This document shows, piece after piece, positions 22,989 through 31,614 of a stretch of DNA of 64,000 bases. This DNA is from Kallotenue papyrolyticum (GTDB taxonomy: Bacteria > Chloroflexota > Chloroflexia > Chloroflexales > Kallotenuaceae): assembly GCF_000526415.1 (NCBI RefSeq), contig NZ_JAGA01000001.1, positions 1 to 64,000 on the forward strand, in the 5' to 3' direction. The first letter of the stretch is position 1. Each line of letters begins with the position of its first letter. Position numbers and translations under genes: made by a program. Below the pieces are notes generated by a model. The model had not been told where the DNA came from and did not search any database. It saw only the letters and a program-made list of their open reading frames with translations.

Positions 22989-25277
22989 CTAACTTTGCCG
23001 TTGGGTCCCGAAAACAGTTTCAATCTGCTTCAGAAAGACTTGTTCAGTTAATGGCTGCCCTCCAGGTGGATAAGACTCGATAAGATCTCGGATAAACGTG
23101 GCGAATGCGGTATGGCCTTTGTGAACATAGATCTCGTCCATCTGCTTGACAAGCTGGGCGATGCGCCGTGTTTCCTCGATGGACAATCTCTGTGGCAGCA
23201 ATCCTCGGCGTCTGAGGGCGATGGATGCTGCGAAATCGTCACCAGCTTGAGCAGGCACACTAAGTTGCTGCCATAACTGGCGTTCTTCGTCCTGCGTGCG
23301 TACGTCTACTCCAGCGATTTGGTTACCGACAATGACGCTGAGGGCGTAGAGGGCAGGCGATGGAACCCGGGGCTCACGTAGACGGCCATGCGGCGCTTGC
23401 GATGAGTTAACACCAAGAGCGATCGTTTCACACCCTTGGTCATTTTCGCCCGGATTAGCGCATATAACACGTCGTGCGCGGGCCTCACCGCTGTTGTTCA
23501 GCGGTGCGACAGCCCATGCAATGCGGTCAGAGAGTGCGGCATGAGCCAGGCGTATGGACAATAGCCGGGGTAGTTGTTCGTCGTTTTGTAAAACATATCC
23601 GTCGAATGTGGAGAACTGGACAACTGCCGGTACACCGACGAGCATTCCACCAATGGCGACATCACGAACGTAGGGCAGTGTCACCGCGTGGTATGTTACT
23701 GTGCCGTCAGCATCACCTATCCAGGTGTCCAACTTTTGACGTAGTTGGACAGCTTCGGTAGCCATCGTCCAATCATACGAACTTCCCTTCGGTGCAACCA
23801 AAATAGTCGCCCGGCCCAGCGGTTTGGCTCGGTATAACCCTGCTACGAACAAAAGCTGTGGCGGGTGCGTGGACCACGTATGTGCGACCGTTCCGCTTGG
23901 TTGCGGAATTTGTTCACCTGAGCTTAGGATCGTTGGGTACCCAGTCACCTGCAATCGCAGCTCGTTTTTTGGTGCGATGTGAGCACTACTGACGATGGGC
24001 CAGATGCGCCAGTCACCATCGCGCAGGAGTAGTAGTGATTGATGGTCATGATAGCCGCGAACCGGGCGACTGAAGCGTATTGTCTCACCGTCGCGCATGT
24101 CTTGATCGCTGCTATAGTCTTCGCGCAGGAGGATAGGGGAGCCGCGATATACCAGCGTAAGCGTGATTGACTGGCCTGAGGCCACCGTCATGTTCGGAAC
24201 AGTCAAACGAACAGTCTCGCCTTCGCGCTGCGTTTTGGCCGGCTGCCCATTGAGTGTCGCATACATCACTTCAAGTCCAGGATTGAGCGCAAGGAGCACG
24301 GTGGTCACAGGTTTCGCATCCAAATTCGTGATTTCCAGACGCGAATCGATGGTCATTCCGTTGGGATCAATGCGACCCTCGTGCTTAGCACTTACTACTC
24401 GCCAACTATCGATCTGTTCTATCACCGGCGGAGGAACTACAGCACGATTCACCGCTGCTTGGTAGGCGAACCCTGCCCAACTCATGATCGATAAGCTCAT
24501 CACGAGTAAGAGGCCGAGGCCGAGCTTGCTGTGGTAACGTAAACCTTGCCGAACGTCCGTCAGTCCGATAATCAAGATAGCGAGCACAACAAACGTGCCG
24601 GCGCTTGAAACATATACCCAGAGTAAAGGCTCCAGTATCGCCCGTTCAGCTCCCAGCCCTGCGACAGGATCTATTTGGAGTGTCAAAAGAGTATAGTTGA
24701 GAGGAGTCAGTAGGGATGCATATGGCATCAGGACACCAAGCACCAGTGCCATATACACTGCACCGATAACCGTCACTACTACCAGTGTTTGCCTAAGTAT
24801 GAGACTTAGCGCTGCAACGATGCCGAATTCCAGGCAAGTGACAGGGATCAGTATGGAAGCGTATTTGAAAAAGTCAAAGATGTGTGCTGATGTCAAGAAC
24901 CCCCTGCTAAACATTATGGCACAAGCAAGAGTTACACATGTGATGCTCCCCAAAGCACAGCCAACGGCCAGTCCGATGAGGTGGCCACCAACGACCGTTG
25001 ATGTATCAAGTCCGGTCGTCCAAACCCAATCGAATGCCGTTCGACGCTGACGTGCGAACACGGGGCTGATCAGCCAAACCAACAGAGGCATCAGGACGAA
25101 CGCGACGTTGTTGATCAGCCTTACGAGAATATTCAACCAGGTTGCACCCCATGATGCAGTCGAGACGATATAGACAGCTAGGAATGCGAGCAATGCCATG
25201 TACAACCAGTAGCTCCGTTGACGGAGCAAGATACGAAGTTGCGTTCTAACAACAACCAAGAGGGATATAACGTTCAT
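22989..25277 (-). CDS. ABC-2 permease fused to an M1-peptidase-like domain
   Basis: At 762 residues, residues 1-~265 hold six or more transmembrane helices of ABC-2 permease type (SYWLYMALLAFLAVYIV; WLNILVRLINNVAFVLMPLLVW; TCLEFGIVAALSLILRQT). The remaining ~490 residues are extracytoplasmic and resemble the N-terminal and catalytic regions of M1 aminopeptidases (GMTIDSRLEITNLDAKPV; AKPLGRATILVAPKG). Where M1 enzymes have HExxH this protein has RLAHAALSDRIAW, so the zinc site seems lost. The domain may bind rather than cut a peptide substrate. Confidence 0.8.
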   Translation of the reverse strand: MNVISLLVVVRTQLRILLRQRSYWLYMALLAFLAVYIVSTASWGATWLNILVRLINNVAFVLMPLLVWLISPVFARQRRTAFDWVWTTGLDTSTVVGGHLIGLAVGCALGSITCVTLACAIMFSRGFLTSAHIFDFFKYASILIPVTCLEFGIVAALSLILRQTLVVVTVIGAVYMALVLGVLMPYASLLTPLNYTLLTLQIDPVAGLGAERAILEPLLWVYVSSAGTFVVLAILIIGLTDVRQGLRYHSKLGLGLLLVMSLSIMSWAGFAYQAAVNRAVVPPPVIEQIDSWRVVSAKHEGRIDPNGMTIDSRLEITNLDAKPVTTVLLALNPGLEVMYATLNGQPAKTQREGETVRLTVPNMTVASGQSITLTLVYRGSPILLREDYSSDQDMRDGETIRFSRPVRGYHDHQSLLLLRDGDWRIWPIVSSAHIAPKNELRLQVTGYPTILSSGEQIPQPSGTVAHTWSTHPPQLLFVAGLYRAKPLGRATILVAPKGSSYDWTMATEAVQLRQKLDTWIGDADGTVTYHAVTLPYVRDVAIGGMLVGVPAVVQFSTFDGYVLQNDEQLPRLLSIRLAHAALSDRIAWAVAPLNNSGEARARRVICANPGENDQGCETIALGVNSSQAPHGRLREPRVPSPALYALSVIVGNQIAGVDVRTQDEERQLWQQLSVPAQAGDDFAASIALRRRGLLPQRLSIEETRRIAQLVKQMDEIYVHKGHTAFATFIRDLIESYPPGGQPLTEQVFLKQIETVFGTQRQS

Positions 25278-25495
25278 AGGATCACTTGTGCCGTTTTAGG
25301 CTGCCAATCGCCAAGCCGGGACCGAAAACCGCTTACCTGACGAAGGTTGTGGGCTAGGCAGCCCAAATACCTGACACACAGAATGCGTGGTAATGCTGAA
25401 TTGTGCCATCCTAAAGTGATCGATGATTGTAAATGCTATAGTTTGGCCGGACAGAGGGGGCCGAGGCATGCCAATGAAATGCCGTAAGGACATCT

Positions 25496-25783
25496 CTACC
25501 AGTTGCACGCGCCACAGTCGGTTTGATCTATCTGCGCGTGATGTGATCCATCAGGGCAATCCCAGCTGTAGGTTACCTCGATATACTTTCCTCTCCAGAA
25601 GGCCCAACACCATTTACAGTCTTCGGTAATGGACCGATTAAACGCGTCTCCGTAGGGACAATCGAAAACCGCCTTGGCCGTTCCAACCTGCAAGTTGGTC
25701 ACGCATGCTGCTGCTATCACCCCGCCGAGTGTAAGCTGCTTCAACCGTCTAGATGTAACGCTGGCCAACATATTGGTGAACAT
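25496..25783 (-). CDS. Secreted six-cysteine peptide precursor
   Basis: At 95 residues, ATG at 25783 follows a strong AAGGAGGAAGCA; a longer upstream frame is less likely. Residues 1-38 form a signal sequence (basic SRRLK, hydrophobic LTLGGVIAAACV, cleavage-like VGTAKA). The mature part, about 57 residues, is rich in Trp, Asp and Cys (Cys 42, 56, 59, 76, 90, 93) and ends DCGACNW. I recognise no named family. It is first in a same-strand set with an exporter and a thioredoxin-like protein, so a disulfide-bonded exported peptide (bacteriocin-like or signalling) is the working idea. Confidence 0.75.
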   Translation of the reverse strand: MFTNMLASVTSRRLKQLTLGGVIAAACVTNLQVGTAKAVFDCPYGDAFNRSITEDCKWCWAFWRGKYIEVTYSWDCPDGSHHAQIDQTDCGACNW

Positions 25784-27046
25784 TGCTTCCTCCTTGTTCA
25801 GAGCTGATTGACCATGTGCCACAATCTCCCGACTCTGAGAGAATGCCATCTAGGTCGCGATTAATTCCTCCCTTTCTTTTTTTGCGTATTATCTGAAAGG
25901 ATATTAAGTGACTTATGTTGGGTATTTCGTTGTCATCATGAGTAAAGAATGAGTTGTTAACGGGAATTTTGTGAATATTTTATGCAATTAAATCCAATTT
26001 GGTTTCCATAACTGGGTAATTATCTCCACTTAAGGACCGATTGTTGTTTTAATTTGAGCGCAATTTGTGTGAAATCGTGCAATTGATGTAATCTCTCCTC
26101 GCATATCACTCTATTTCGACCGATGTTTATTGTCTGTGCTCAACCAGCGGGTACGGACGAGCCAGGTGTACGTCCGTTCCGCCACCCAACCATCATGGAA
26201 CCACGACAATACCGTCCTGACCCACTGGTTCCTCAACGATATCAAGGATGTTCGTATATGGCATTCGCGACATCGCTATTGTATTCCTGGTCAACCCCGA
26301 GGGTCTCCACGCGTGGCAAGCAGGCGGAGGCAGTCTCTCGAGCACATCGTCCGCCCCGTCGCGCTCCGGTCTCCGCGCGCGATGGACGACCAGCCTGCGG
26401 CGTGTGCCTTCCATATCCCCCAACATATGCTGCGTGCGTCCCCGAAGGTTTTGTCCCCTGTCCAGTCCCCATTCGCCCCCGGCTTCCGTGGTCGTGACAC
26501 GGTGGCTAGCCATACTGCCGACGTTGAGCGGTGGGTCCCGTCCAGCGCCTGGCACCTTCGTTGGCGCAAGGCACTCGAGAGCTGATCCCACGTCCTGTGT
26601 CGAAGGAGGAGCAGCCTGGTTTGGGATTCGGGCCATCCGCGGTGTCTCAATCTGGCAAGTTTGCGTACCATATAGTGCATGCAGTGAACCAAATCATGTC
26701 TTCACTACCAATGACCGTGCGTTCATCGTCTTTACTTATTCGTAGGCCAAGACAGTCTGAGTAAATTGGCTCCGATCCACTCATTTGCTGGTAGCCGCCA
26801 CCAGAAAGATGCTGCCCAGCAGCCAGCGAACCAGGGTCACAGAATACGGGTGTTGCATCCATACCAACAGGTCTATGGCTCCTATCTTAGCCCATCGCCG
26901 GTCCGTTGTCATGAGTAAAAATACTCAATTGAGCTGATGAACGGGTGTGATCGTGAGGAGTTTTCCTCATAGGCGGAATTGCTGGGGATGATGGTCGAGG
27001 AATCTCGATAGGCTACGTTCTTTAGGGGTAGTATCAGGTGCTTGTA
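25784..27046. other. AT-rich spacer and unassigned sequence
   Basis: From 25861 to about 26110 the sequence is markedly AT-rich compared with the window and probably holds the promoter of the peptide gene. From 26120 to 26760 several overlapping frames are open on both strands, but none has a credible ribosome site, family resemblance or normal composition. I call no gene here. Confidence 0.5.
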
Positions 27047-28189
27047 ATATCAATCGGCTATAGAGATAGCGCATTAATGGCGTCCAGGATAAACGGATAC
27101 GCCGTCAAGGACTGGAGCAACTCAGCCGCCCAGGCCTCAACAATCGTCACGACCCGCGCCTGCAGGGCGGCGAGGTCCGCGAAACACTGCCAGGCGAGTG
27201 CATCCTTGAGCGTCCGCCAGACCCGCTCGGCCGGGTTGAGTTCCGGCGCATACGGGGGTTGGAACAGGAGGATGATATTCGGCGGTATGCAGAGCGCTGC
27301 GGCCGTATGCGTGCGACTGTTATCCACCAGCAGGATATTGAGCGTGTGCGGGCGTGCCGCTGCGAAGCGATCCAAGAACACCTGAAAATGGGCCGCGCTC
27401 AGCGTGGGGACGCCCACGAAATAGGCGTCCCCCGTGCGCGGGGCAATTGCCCCGTACAGGTAAAAGTTGCGGTAGGCGTGCTGATAGATGCCGACGGGTT
27501 GCGTCCCACGAGCGGTAATGCGCCGGCGCCGAATGGTCTGCAGGCCGATGCGGCTTTCGTCCATGGCCCAGACCTCGACCGCCTGGGTGACGGTGGCGGG
27601 CACGACCGCCTGCAGCCGGTCGGCAAAAGCTTCGCGAAATTCCGCGACGGCCTCACCCTTTTTGATGTGCGGGCCGTGGCACTTTGAGTTTTGCGCCCAG
27701 CTTGTAACGCACGAGTTTGCGTGTCGCGTTGTACGAGAGGTGGACATCGAAGGTGGCGGCGATCCACTGTTGGACGGCCCCGAAGGAGGCAAAGCCAGTG
27801 GGCTGGCTGAGGGCGTTCTGCACGGTCTGCAGTTGGTCAGGCGTCAACGGCTTGCGCTTGCCGGCGGGTACGTAGTACGTAGACGTTGAGCAGGGTAGCC
27901 AAGCCACCGTGGCGATAGGTGGTGAGCCAGCGCCCCACGGTATTGCGATCGACACCGAGCAGGCGGGCGACCTCCTGGCGGGAGTGCGCTTGCGCGCTGG
28001 CGAGGAGATAGAGGGCGTGGAGGCGGGCACGCTTAACCGGATGCCGCTCCTGCGTAAACTGACCTTTGAGGTCGTCGATGGACTCATGAATGGGAGGGAG
28101 GGGCTGGCGCATGGTGGTCTCCAATCAATAGCACACGTCGTAGCAGAAGGATACCGCGACCATGCTCTACGTGCAAGGCCGATTGATAT
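27047..28189 (-). mobile_element. IS630-family insertion sequence
   Basis: The perfect 12-bp terminal inverted repeats ATATCAATCGGC (27047-27058) and GCCGATTGATAT (28178-28189) enclose an IS630-type transposase. The TA steps inside these ends fit the TA target duplication of the family, in which case the element proper is 27050-28186, about 1.14 kb. It lies within the treZ-repeat-bounded island. Confidence 0.85.
27058..28124 (-). pseudogene. IS630 transposase, double frameshift
   Basis: Three frames must be joined to give one protein. The N-terminal helix-turn-helix part (RQEVARLLGVDRNTVGRWLTTYRHGG, 28124 to ~27885) is followed by a middle part (GKRKPLTPDQLQTVQNAL ... VRYKLGAKLKVPRPA, to ~27680) and then the catalytic part. 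The catalytic part includes VWAMDESRIGLQT, LLVDNSRTH and PPYAPELNPAERVWRTLKD, which supply the DDE residues. The breaks near 27885 and 27680 disable the gene unless programmed frameshifting rescues it; two shifts make decay more likely. Confidence 0.85.
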
Positions 28190-28209
28190 AAGGTTGACTG
28201 TGCTATAAT
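28183..28209 (+). promoter_or_regulatory. Possible hybrid promoter using the IS630 end
   Basis: TTGATA (28183-28188) lies within the right terminal repeat and TATAAT (28204-28209) just outside it, 15 bp apart, which is short of optimal. It precedes the LuxR-type gene, so the insertion may have altered its expression. Confidence 0.3.
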
Positions 28210-28253
28210 CTGGATCAGCCCCCTCTGCCTTGAATGCTCAGCAGGATGATGCC

Positions 28254-29597
28254 ATGCCGAGTCATGCCACCGCTGCCCCCGATCGTGTCCAGCAACTTTG
28301 TACTCTCGCATGCTCACGCATAGCAGCTGGCGATTATGACGGTGCTCGGACGTACCTCCTGGCTGCCCGCGCAGCCGCCGGCAACGACCCGTCGCCCACG
28401 CTGGTGCGTCTGCTCGCGGATCTCACAGCACAACTTGAAAGCTTTGCCAACGGTGTCACCCTGATGGAACGAGCACTTGAAGGGTTTCGCCTCGCTGAGG
28501 ATCGCCAGGGTGAAGTGATGGCCGCGGCTGATTTGGCAGCGCTCCTGCAACGGCAGGGCGACCTGGGGCGTGCTCGCACCTTGATCGAGTGGGCATTGAC
28601 ACATCTGGACAGCGATAACGTATCGCAACGGGCACGCCTGTTGAATATTGCCGCCACCATTGCCTCCTTTCAAGGTCGGCTCAATGATGCGCTGGTGCTC
28701 CTGACAGAAGCGCGTTCGCTGGCGGAAGGGCGGCTGGCAAGCTGGATCGCGCTCAACATGGCGGCTGCCCTTGATAATCTACGTCGGCATGCCGAAGCTG
28801 AGCAGTTGCTGGACCAGGCGGCGTTGCTGGCGGTCCCGGACGATATCTATACGTCCCCGATGCTGGCGTACGCGCGCACCTGGCATGCGCTTGTTCAGGG
28901 GAAGTATGCGACAGCATACCACGCTTGTCAGGCGGCTCTGAGGCGCATGGCCCCGCAGCAGCATCCGATTGTGTTCTTTCCTATGGTGGCGACATTAGGG
29001 GTACTGGTGCGGGAGATGGGCGATGTGCCGCGGTCTGAAGCCTTGCTTGACCAGGCCTTACGGGAGGCGCGTGCAGATCGCGCAACCGAGATTGGTATTT
29101 TCTGGCATCGCGCGTTCCTGGCACGCGCACGTGGAGATGATCAGACAGCGCAGCATTGGTTGTGTCAAGCGTTATATACCATGCAGGTCAGTGGGTATGG
29201 GACAAGCTTGCTCTGGCAGCCACAGCGTTTTGTCGACCTGTGTGTCTGGAGCCTGGAGCGCGACATAGAAGGAGTCCATGCTGCCTGGCTGCTACAAACC
29301 TCGCTCGCTCCCTGGTGTGCTCCTGGATGGTCGCTCATCGGCCACACGGAGGCTCAGCACCTGGGTTCTGCCGCGCCGGATCGCTTGAAAGACTTGACCA
29401 ACCGTGAGCGGGACGTATTGAGGCTGGTAGCCGAAGGATTGCGGGATCGGGAGATTGCCGCGCGGCTGCATGTCAGCGTCCGGACGGTGCAGAACCACAT
29501 ACAACGGTGCTACGAAAAGCTTGGGGTGCACCACCGCACAGCTGTAGCGCGGCTATGGCTGGAACGAGGGGCACCCAGCCATGACGTGGCGGAGTGA
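28254..29597 (+). CDS. TPR-containing LuxR-family transcriptional regulator
   Basis: About 447 residues from ATG MPSHATAAPDRV (GGA at suitable distance; an upstream TTG at 28230 is possible). The central region is a run of tetratricopeptide-like helices (EVMAAADLAALLQRQGDLGRARTLIEWALTH; RLLNIAATIASFQGRLNDALVLLTEA). The C-terminal 65 residues are a LuxR helix-turn-helix: LTNRERDVLRLVAEGLRDREIAARLHVSVRTVQNHIQRCYEKLGVHHR. It resembles the C-terminal half of MalT/LAL regulators but lacks the ATPase domain. It converges with treZ. Its targets are unknown. Confidence 0.9.
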   Translation: MPSHATAAPDRVQQLCTLACSRIAAGDYDGARTYLLAARAAAGNDPSPTLVRLLADLTAQLESFANGVTLMERALEGFRLAEDRQGEVMAAADLAALLQRQGDLGRARTLIEWALTHLDSDNVSQRARLLNIAATIASFQGRLNDALVLLTEARSLAEGRLASWIALNMAAALDNLRRHAEAEQLLDQAALLAVPDDIYTSPMLAYARTWHALVQGKYATAYHACQAALRRMAPQQHPIVFFPMVATLGVLVREMGDVPRSEALLDQALREARADRATEIGIFWHRAFLARARGDDQTAQHWLCQALYTMQVSGYGTSLLWQPQRFVDLCVWSLERDIEGVHAAWLLQTSLAPWCAPGWSLIGHTEAQHLGSAAPDRLKDLTNRERDVLRLVAEGLRDREIAARLHVSVRTVQNHIQRCYEKLGVHHRTAVARLWLERGAPSHDVAE

Positions 29598-29630
29598 CTG
29601 CCGTGGGTCGTCCGTCCTGCGCATGCAGGT

Positions 29631-29647
29631 GGTGTCAGCATGACACC
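29631..29647. terminator. Hairpin between convergent LuxR and treZ genes
   Basis: GGTGTCA (29631-29637) and TGACACC (29641-29647) form a 7-bp stem around GCA, overlapping the treZ stop codon. A weaker hairpin CCTGC/GCAGG lies just before it. There is no U tract. Confidence 0.4.
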
Positions 29648-31539
29648 ATTCCCGCCACCACCACACCCGGCGCGTTGAAGTGCACCTGCGTCACGCCTTG
29701 CGAGGATACGAGCGTTGCCGGCTCGTCGCCACCGTAGCGCGGATCGTTGGTATCGAGCAGGATGCGTGTTGTCTGGACCTCAAGCGGCACGGCAGCACGG
29801 TCACCCAGGTTGACCACGATCCATAGCGTCTCCTCCGGCGCATGGCCGGCGCGTCGGATCACACAGGCGCGCTCGCCGCTTGGGGTTGCGCTCAGCGCCT
29901 CACGATCACGGCGGCGCAACGCGGGATGGCCGGCGCGCAGACGCAGCAGATCGCGGTAGAGCGCCAGCGTTTCGCGGTGCGGAGAGGTATCGCGCTCGCC
30001 CCAGCGCAGTTTGGACCGTTCGAAGGTGGCCTCCGCCTGCGGATCGGGGACCTGGCTGCCGGTTTCGTTGAGGAAATAGGCGAACTCGCGGCGGCGTCCT
30101 TCCGTGACCAGCCTGCCCAGTTCGGCGTGGTGATCGGTGAAGTACAGAAACGGCGACGAGGCGGCCCATTCCTGGCCCTGAAAGAGCAGCGGTGTTTGCG
30201 GTAGCAACAGCAGCAGGGCCGACAGCGCGCGATAGGTCTCAAGATCGATCAGATGGTGCAAGCGGTCGCCCAGCGGACGGTTGCCGATCTGGTCGTGGTT
30301 CTGGATGCAGTAGATGAATTGCGGGTAGCGCAGCGCCAACGGTGAGCTGCCGCGTGGCCGATCCAGCGAAGGCGAATGCTGCCCCTGGTAGAACCAGCCA
30401 TCCCGGATCGTTTGGAGCAGCTCGGCCAGGGTTCCGGCATAATCGCCGTAGTAGCCGTGGCGCTCGCCGGTGCACAGCACGCGCGCAATGTGGTGAAAAT
30501 CATCGGCCCACAGCCCATCCAGGCCGTAGCCGCCTTCGGCCGGTGGTAGGGCCAGCCGCGCCTCGTTCCGCTCGTCCTCGGCGATGATCACAAAGTGGCG
30601 CTCTGGTGGCAAACTGGCGCGCACGGTCGCGGTCAACTCCTGCAGAAAGTGCTGTGGGCTGTCGTCGATCAGCGCGTGCGTCGCGTCCAGGCGCAGACCA
30701 TCGACATGATATTCGTGCACCCAGTAGCAGGCATTGTCGATCAAAAACTGACGTACGGCGGCATGGCCGGGCCCGTCCAGGTTGAGCGCGGCGCCCCAGG
30801 GGGTGTGGTGGCGCTCGGTGAAGTAGGCCGGGCTGAACTCGCGCAGATAGTTGCCATCCGGTCCCAGGTGGTTGTAGACCACATCCAGGAGAATCGCCAG
30901 GCCATGGTGATGGGCCGCATCGACCAGGCGTTTGAAGCCGTCGGGTCCGCCATAGATCGCCGCGGGCGCGTAGAGATCGACGCCATCGTAGCCCCAGTTG
31001 CGGCGGCCTGGAAAGGCGGCGATCGGCATGATCTCCAGCGCGGTCACGCCCAGCTCGACCAGGGCGGGCAGCTTGTCGATCAGCGCGTCGCAGGTTCCCT
31101 CGGGCGTTGCCGTGCCGATGTGCAGTTCGTAGATCACCAACGCTTCCAGCGGACGGCCGCGCCAACCGGCATCGCGCCAGGCGAAGCGTTCGGGGTCGAC
31201 CACCTCGGAAGGCGCGTGCACGCCGTCGGGCTGCGAGCGCGAAGCCGGATCGGGTCGCGGTGGGCCGCCATCAACGCTGTAGGCATAGCGCGCGCCCGCG
31301 CCGACGCCGGCAACGTGGGTTGTCCAGTATCCACGTTCGTCGCGCGCCATGGTGTGGCGCGCCGCCTCACGGCCCGCCGCGAACAGGACCAGCTCCACGT
31401 GCCGCGCGGTGGGCGCCCAGACGCAGAAGCGCGTGCCATCGGGCGTCACGTTGGCACCGATGCTCAAGCGCCAGGGCGTGGCCGCCGGAGCGTGGGAAGC
31501 GGGGGCGGGAGGCTGGGTGTCAGGTGGCTGGTGCTTCAT
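29635..31539 (-). CDS. treZ: Malto-oligosyltrehalose trehalohydrolase
   Basis: About 634 residues. TreZ releases trehalose from maltooligosyl-trehalose. An N-terminal CBM48-like module (GANVTPDGTRFCVWAPTARHVELVLF) precedes a GH13 barrel with DVVYNHLGPDGNY, the nucleophile region HVDGLRLDATHAL, the acid/base region HFVIIAEDERNE, and FIYCIQNHDQIGNR. It is last of the treY-glgX-treZ operon. The start is uncertain: ATG at 31539 follows a Pro-rich leader, and an in-frame GTG at 31584 is possible. Its last ~20 codons are duplicated at 19256-19320. Confidence 0.93.
   Translation of the reverse strand: MKHQPPDTQPPAPASHAPAATPWRLSIGANVTPDGTRFCVWAPTARHVELVLFAAGREAARHTMARDERGYWTTHVAGVGAGARYAYSVDGGPPRPDPASRSQPDGVHAPSEVVDPERFAWRDAGWRGRPLEALVIYELHIGTATPEGTCDALIDKLPALVELGVTALEIMPIAAFPGRRNWGYDGVDLYAPAAIYGGPDGFKRLVDAAHHHGLAILLDVVYNHLGPDGNYLREFSPAYFTERHHTPWGAALNLDGPGHAAVRQFLIDNACYWVHEYHVDGLRLDATHALIDDSPQHFLQELTATVRASLPPERHFVIIAEDERNEARLALPPAEGGYGLDGLWADDFHHIARVLCTGERHGYYGDYAGTLAELLQTIRDGWFYQGQHSPSLDRPRGSSPLALRYPQFIYCIQNHDQIGNRPLGDRLHHLIDLETYRALSALLLLLPQTPLLFQGQEWAASSPFLYFTDHHAELGRLVTEGRRREFAYFLNETGSQVPDPQAEATFERSKLRWGERDTSPHRETLALYRDLLRLRAGHPALRRRDREALSATPSGERACVIRRAGHAPEETLWIVVNLGDRAAVPLEVQTTRILLDTNDPRYGGDEPATLVSSQGVTQVHFNAPGVVVAGMVSC
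29647..29711 (-). repeat. Right copy of the 65-bp direct repeat, within treZ
   Basis: This is the 3' terminal segment of the intact treZ gene, 63 of 65 bp identical to 19256-19320 and in the same orientation. Integration into the 3' end of a gene, leaving the gene intact on one side and a short duplicate on the other, is typical of integrative elements. Confidence 0.9.
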
Positions 31540-31614
31540 GTGCTTTGGAGATGCGAACGACGGGACAGCAGCAGCGCTGCTCACAGCTATGTCCGCTGTC
31601 CCATGGGTTCGCGC

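Noticed and set aside
25296-25508. A 70-codon minus-strand frame between the Cys-rich peptide and the large permease
   Set aside because: No ribosome site and no protein-like pattern, and it overlaps the peptide stop.
26123-26764. Several open frames on both strands, up to about 165 codons
   Set aside because: They overlap one another with similar weak composition, have no motif or ribosome site, and none can be preferred.
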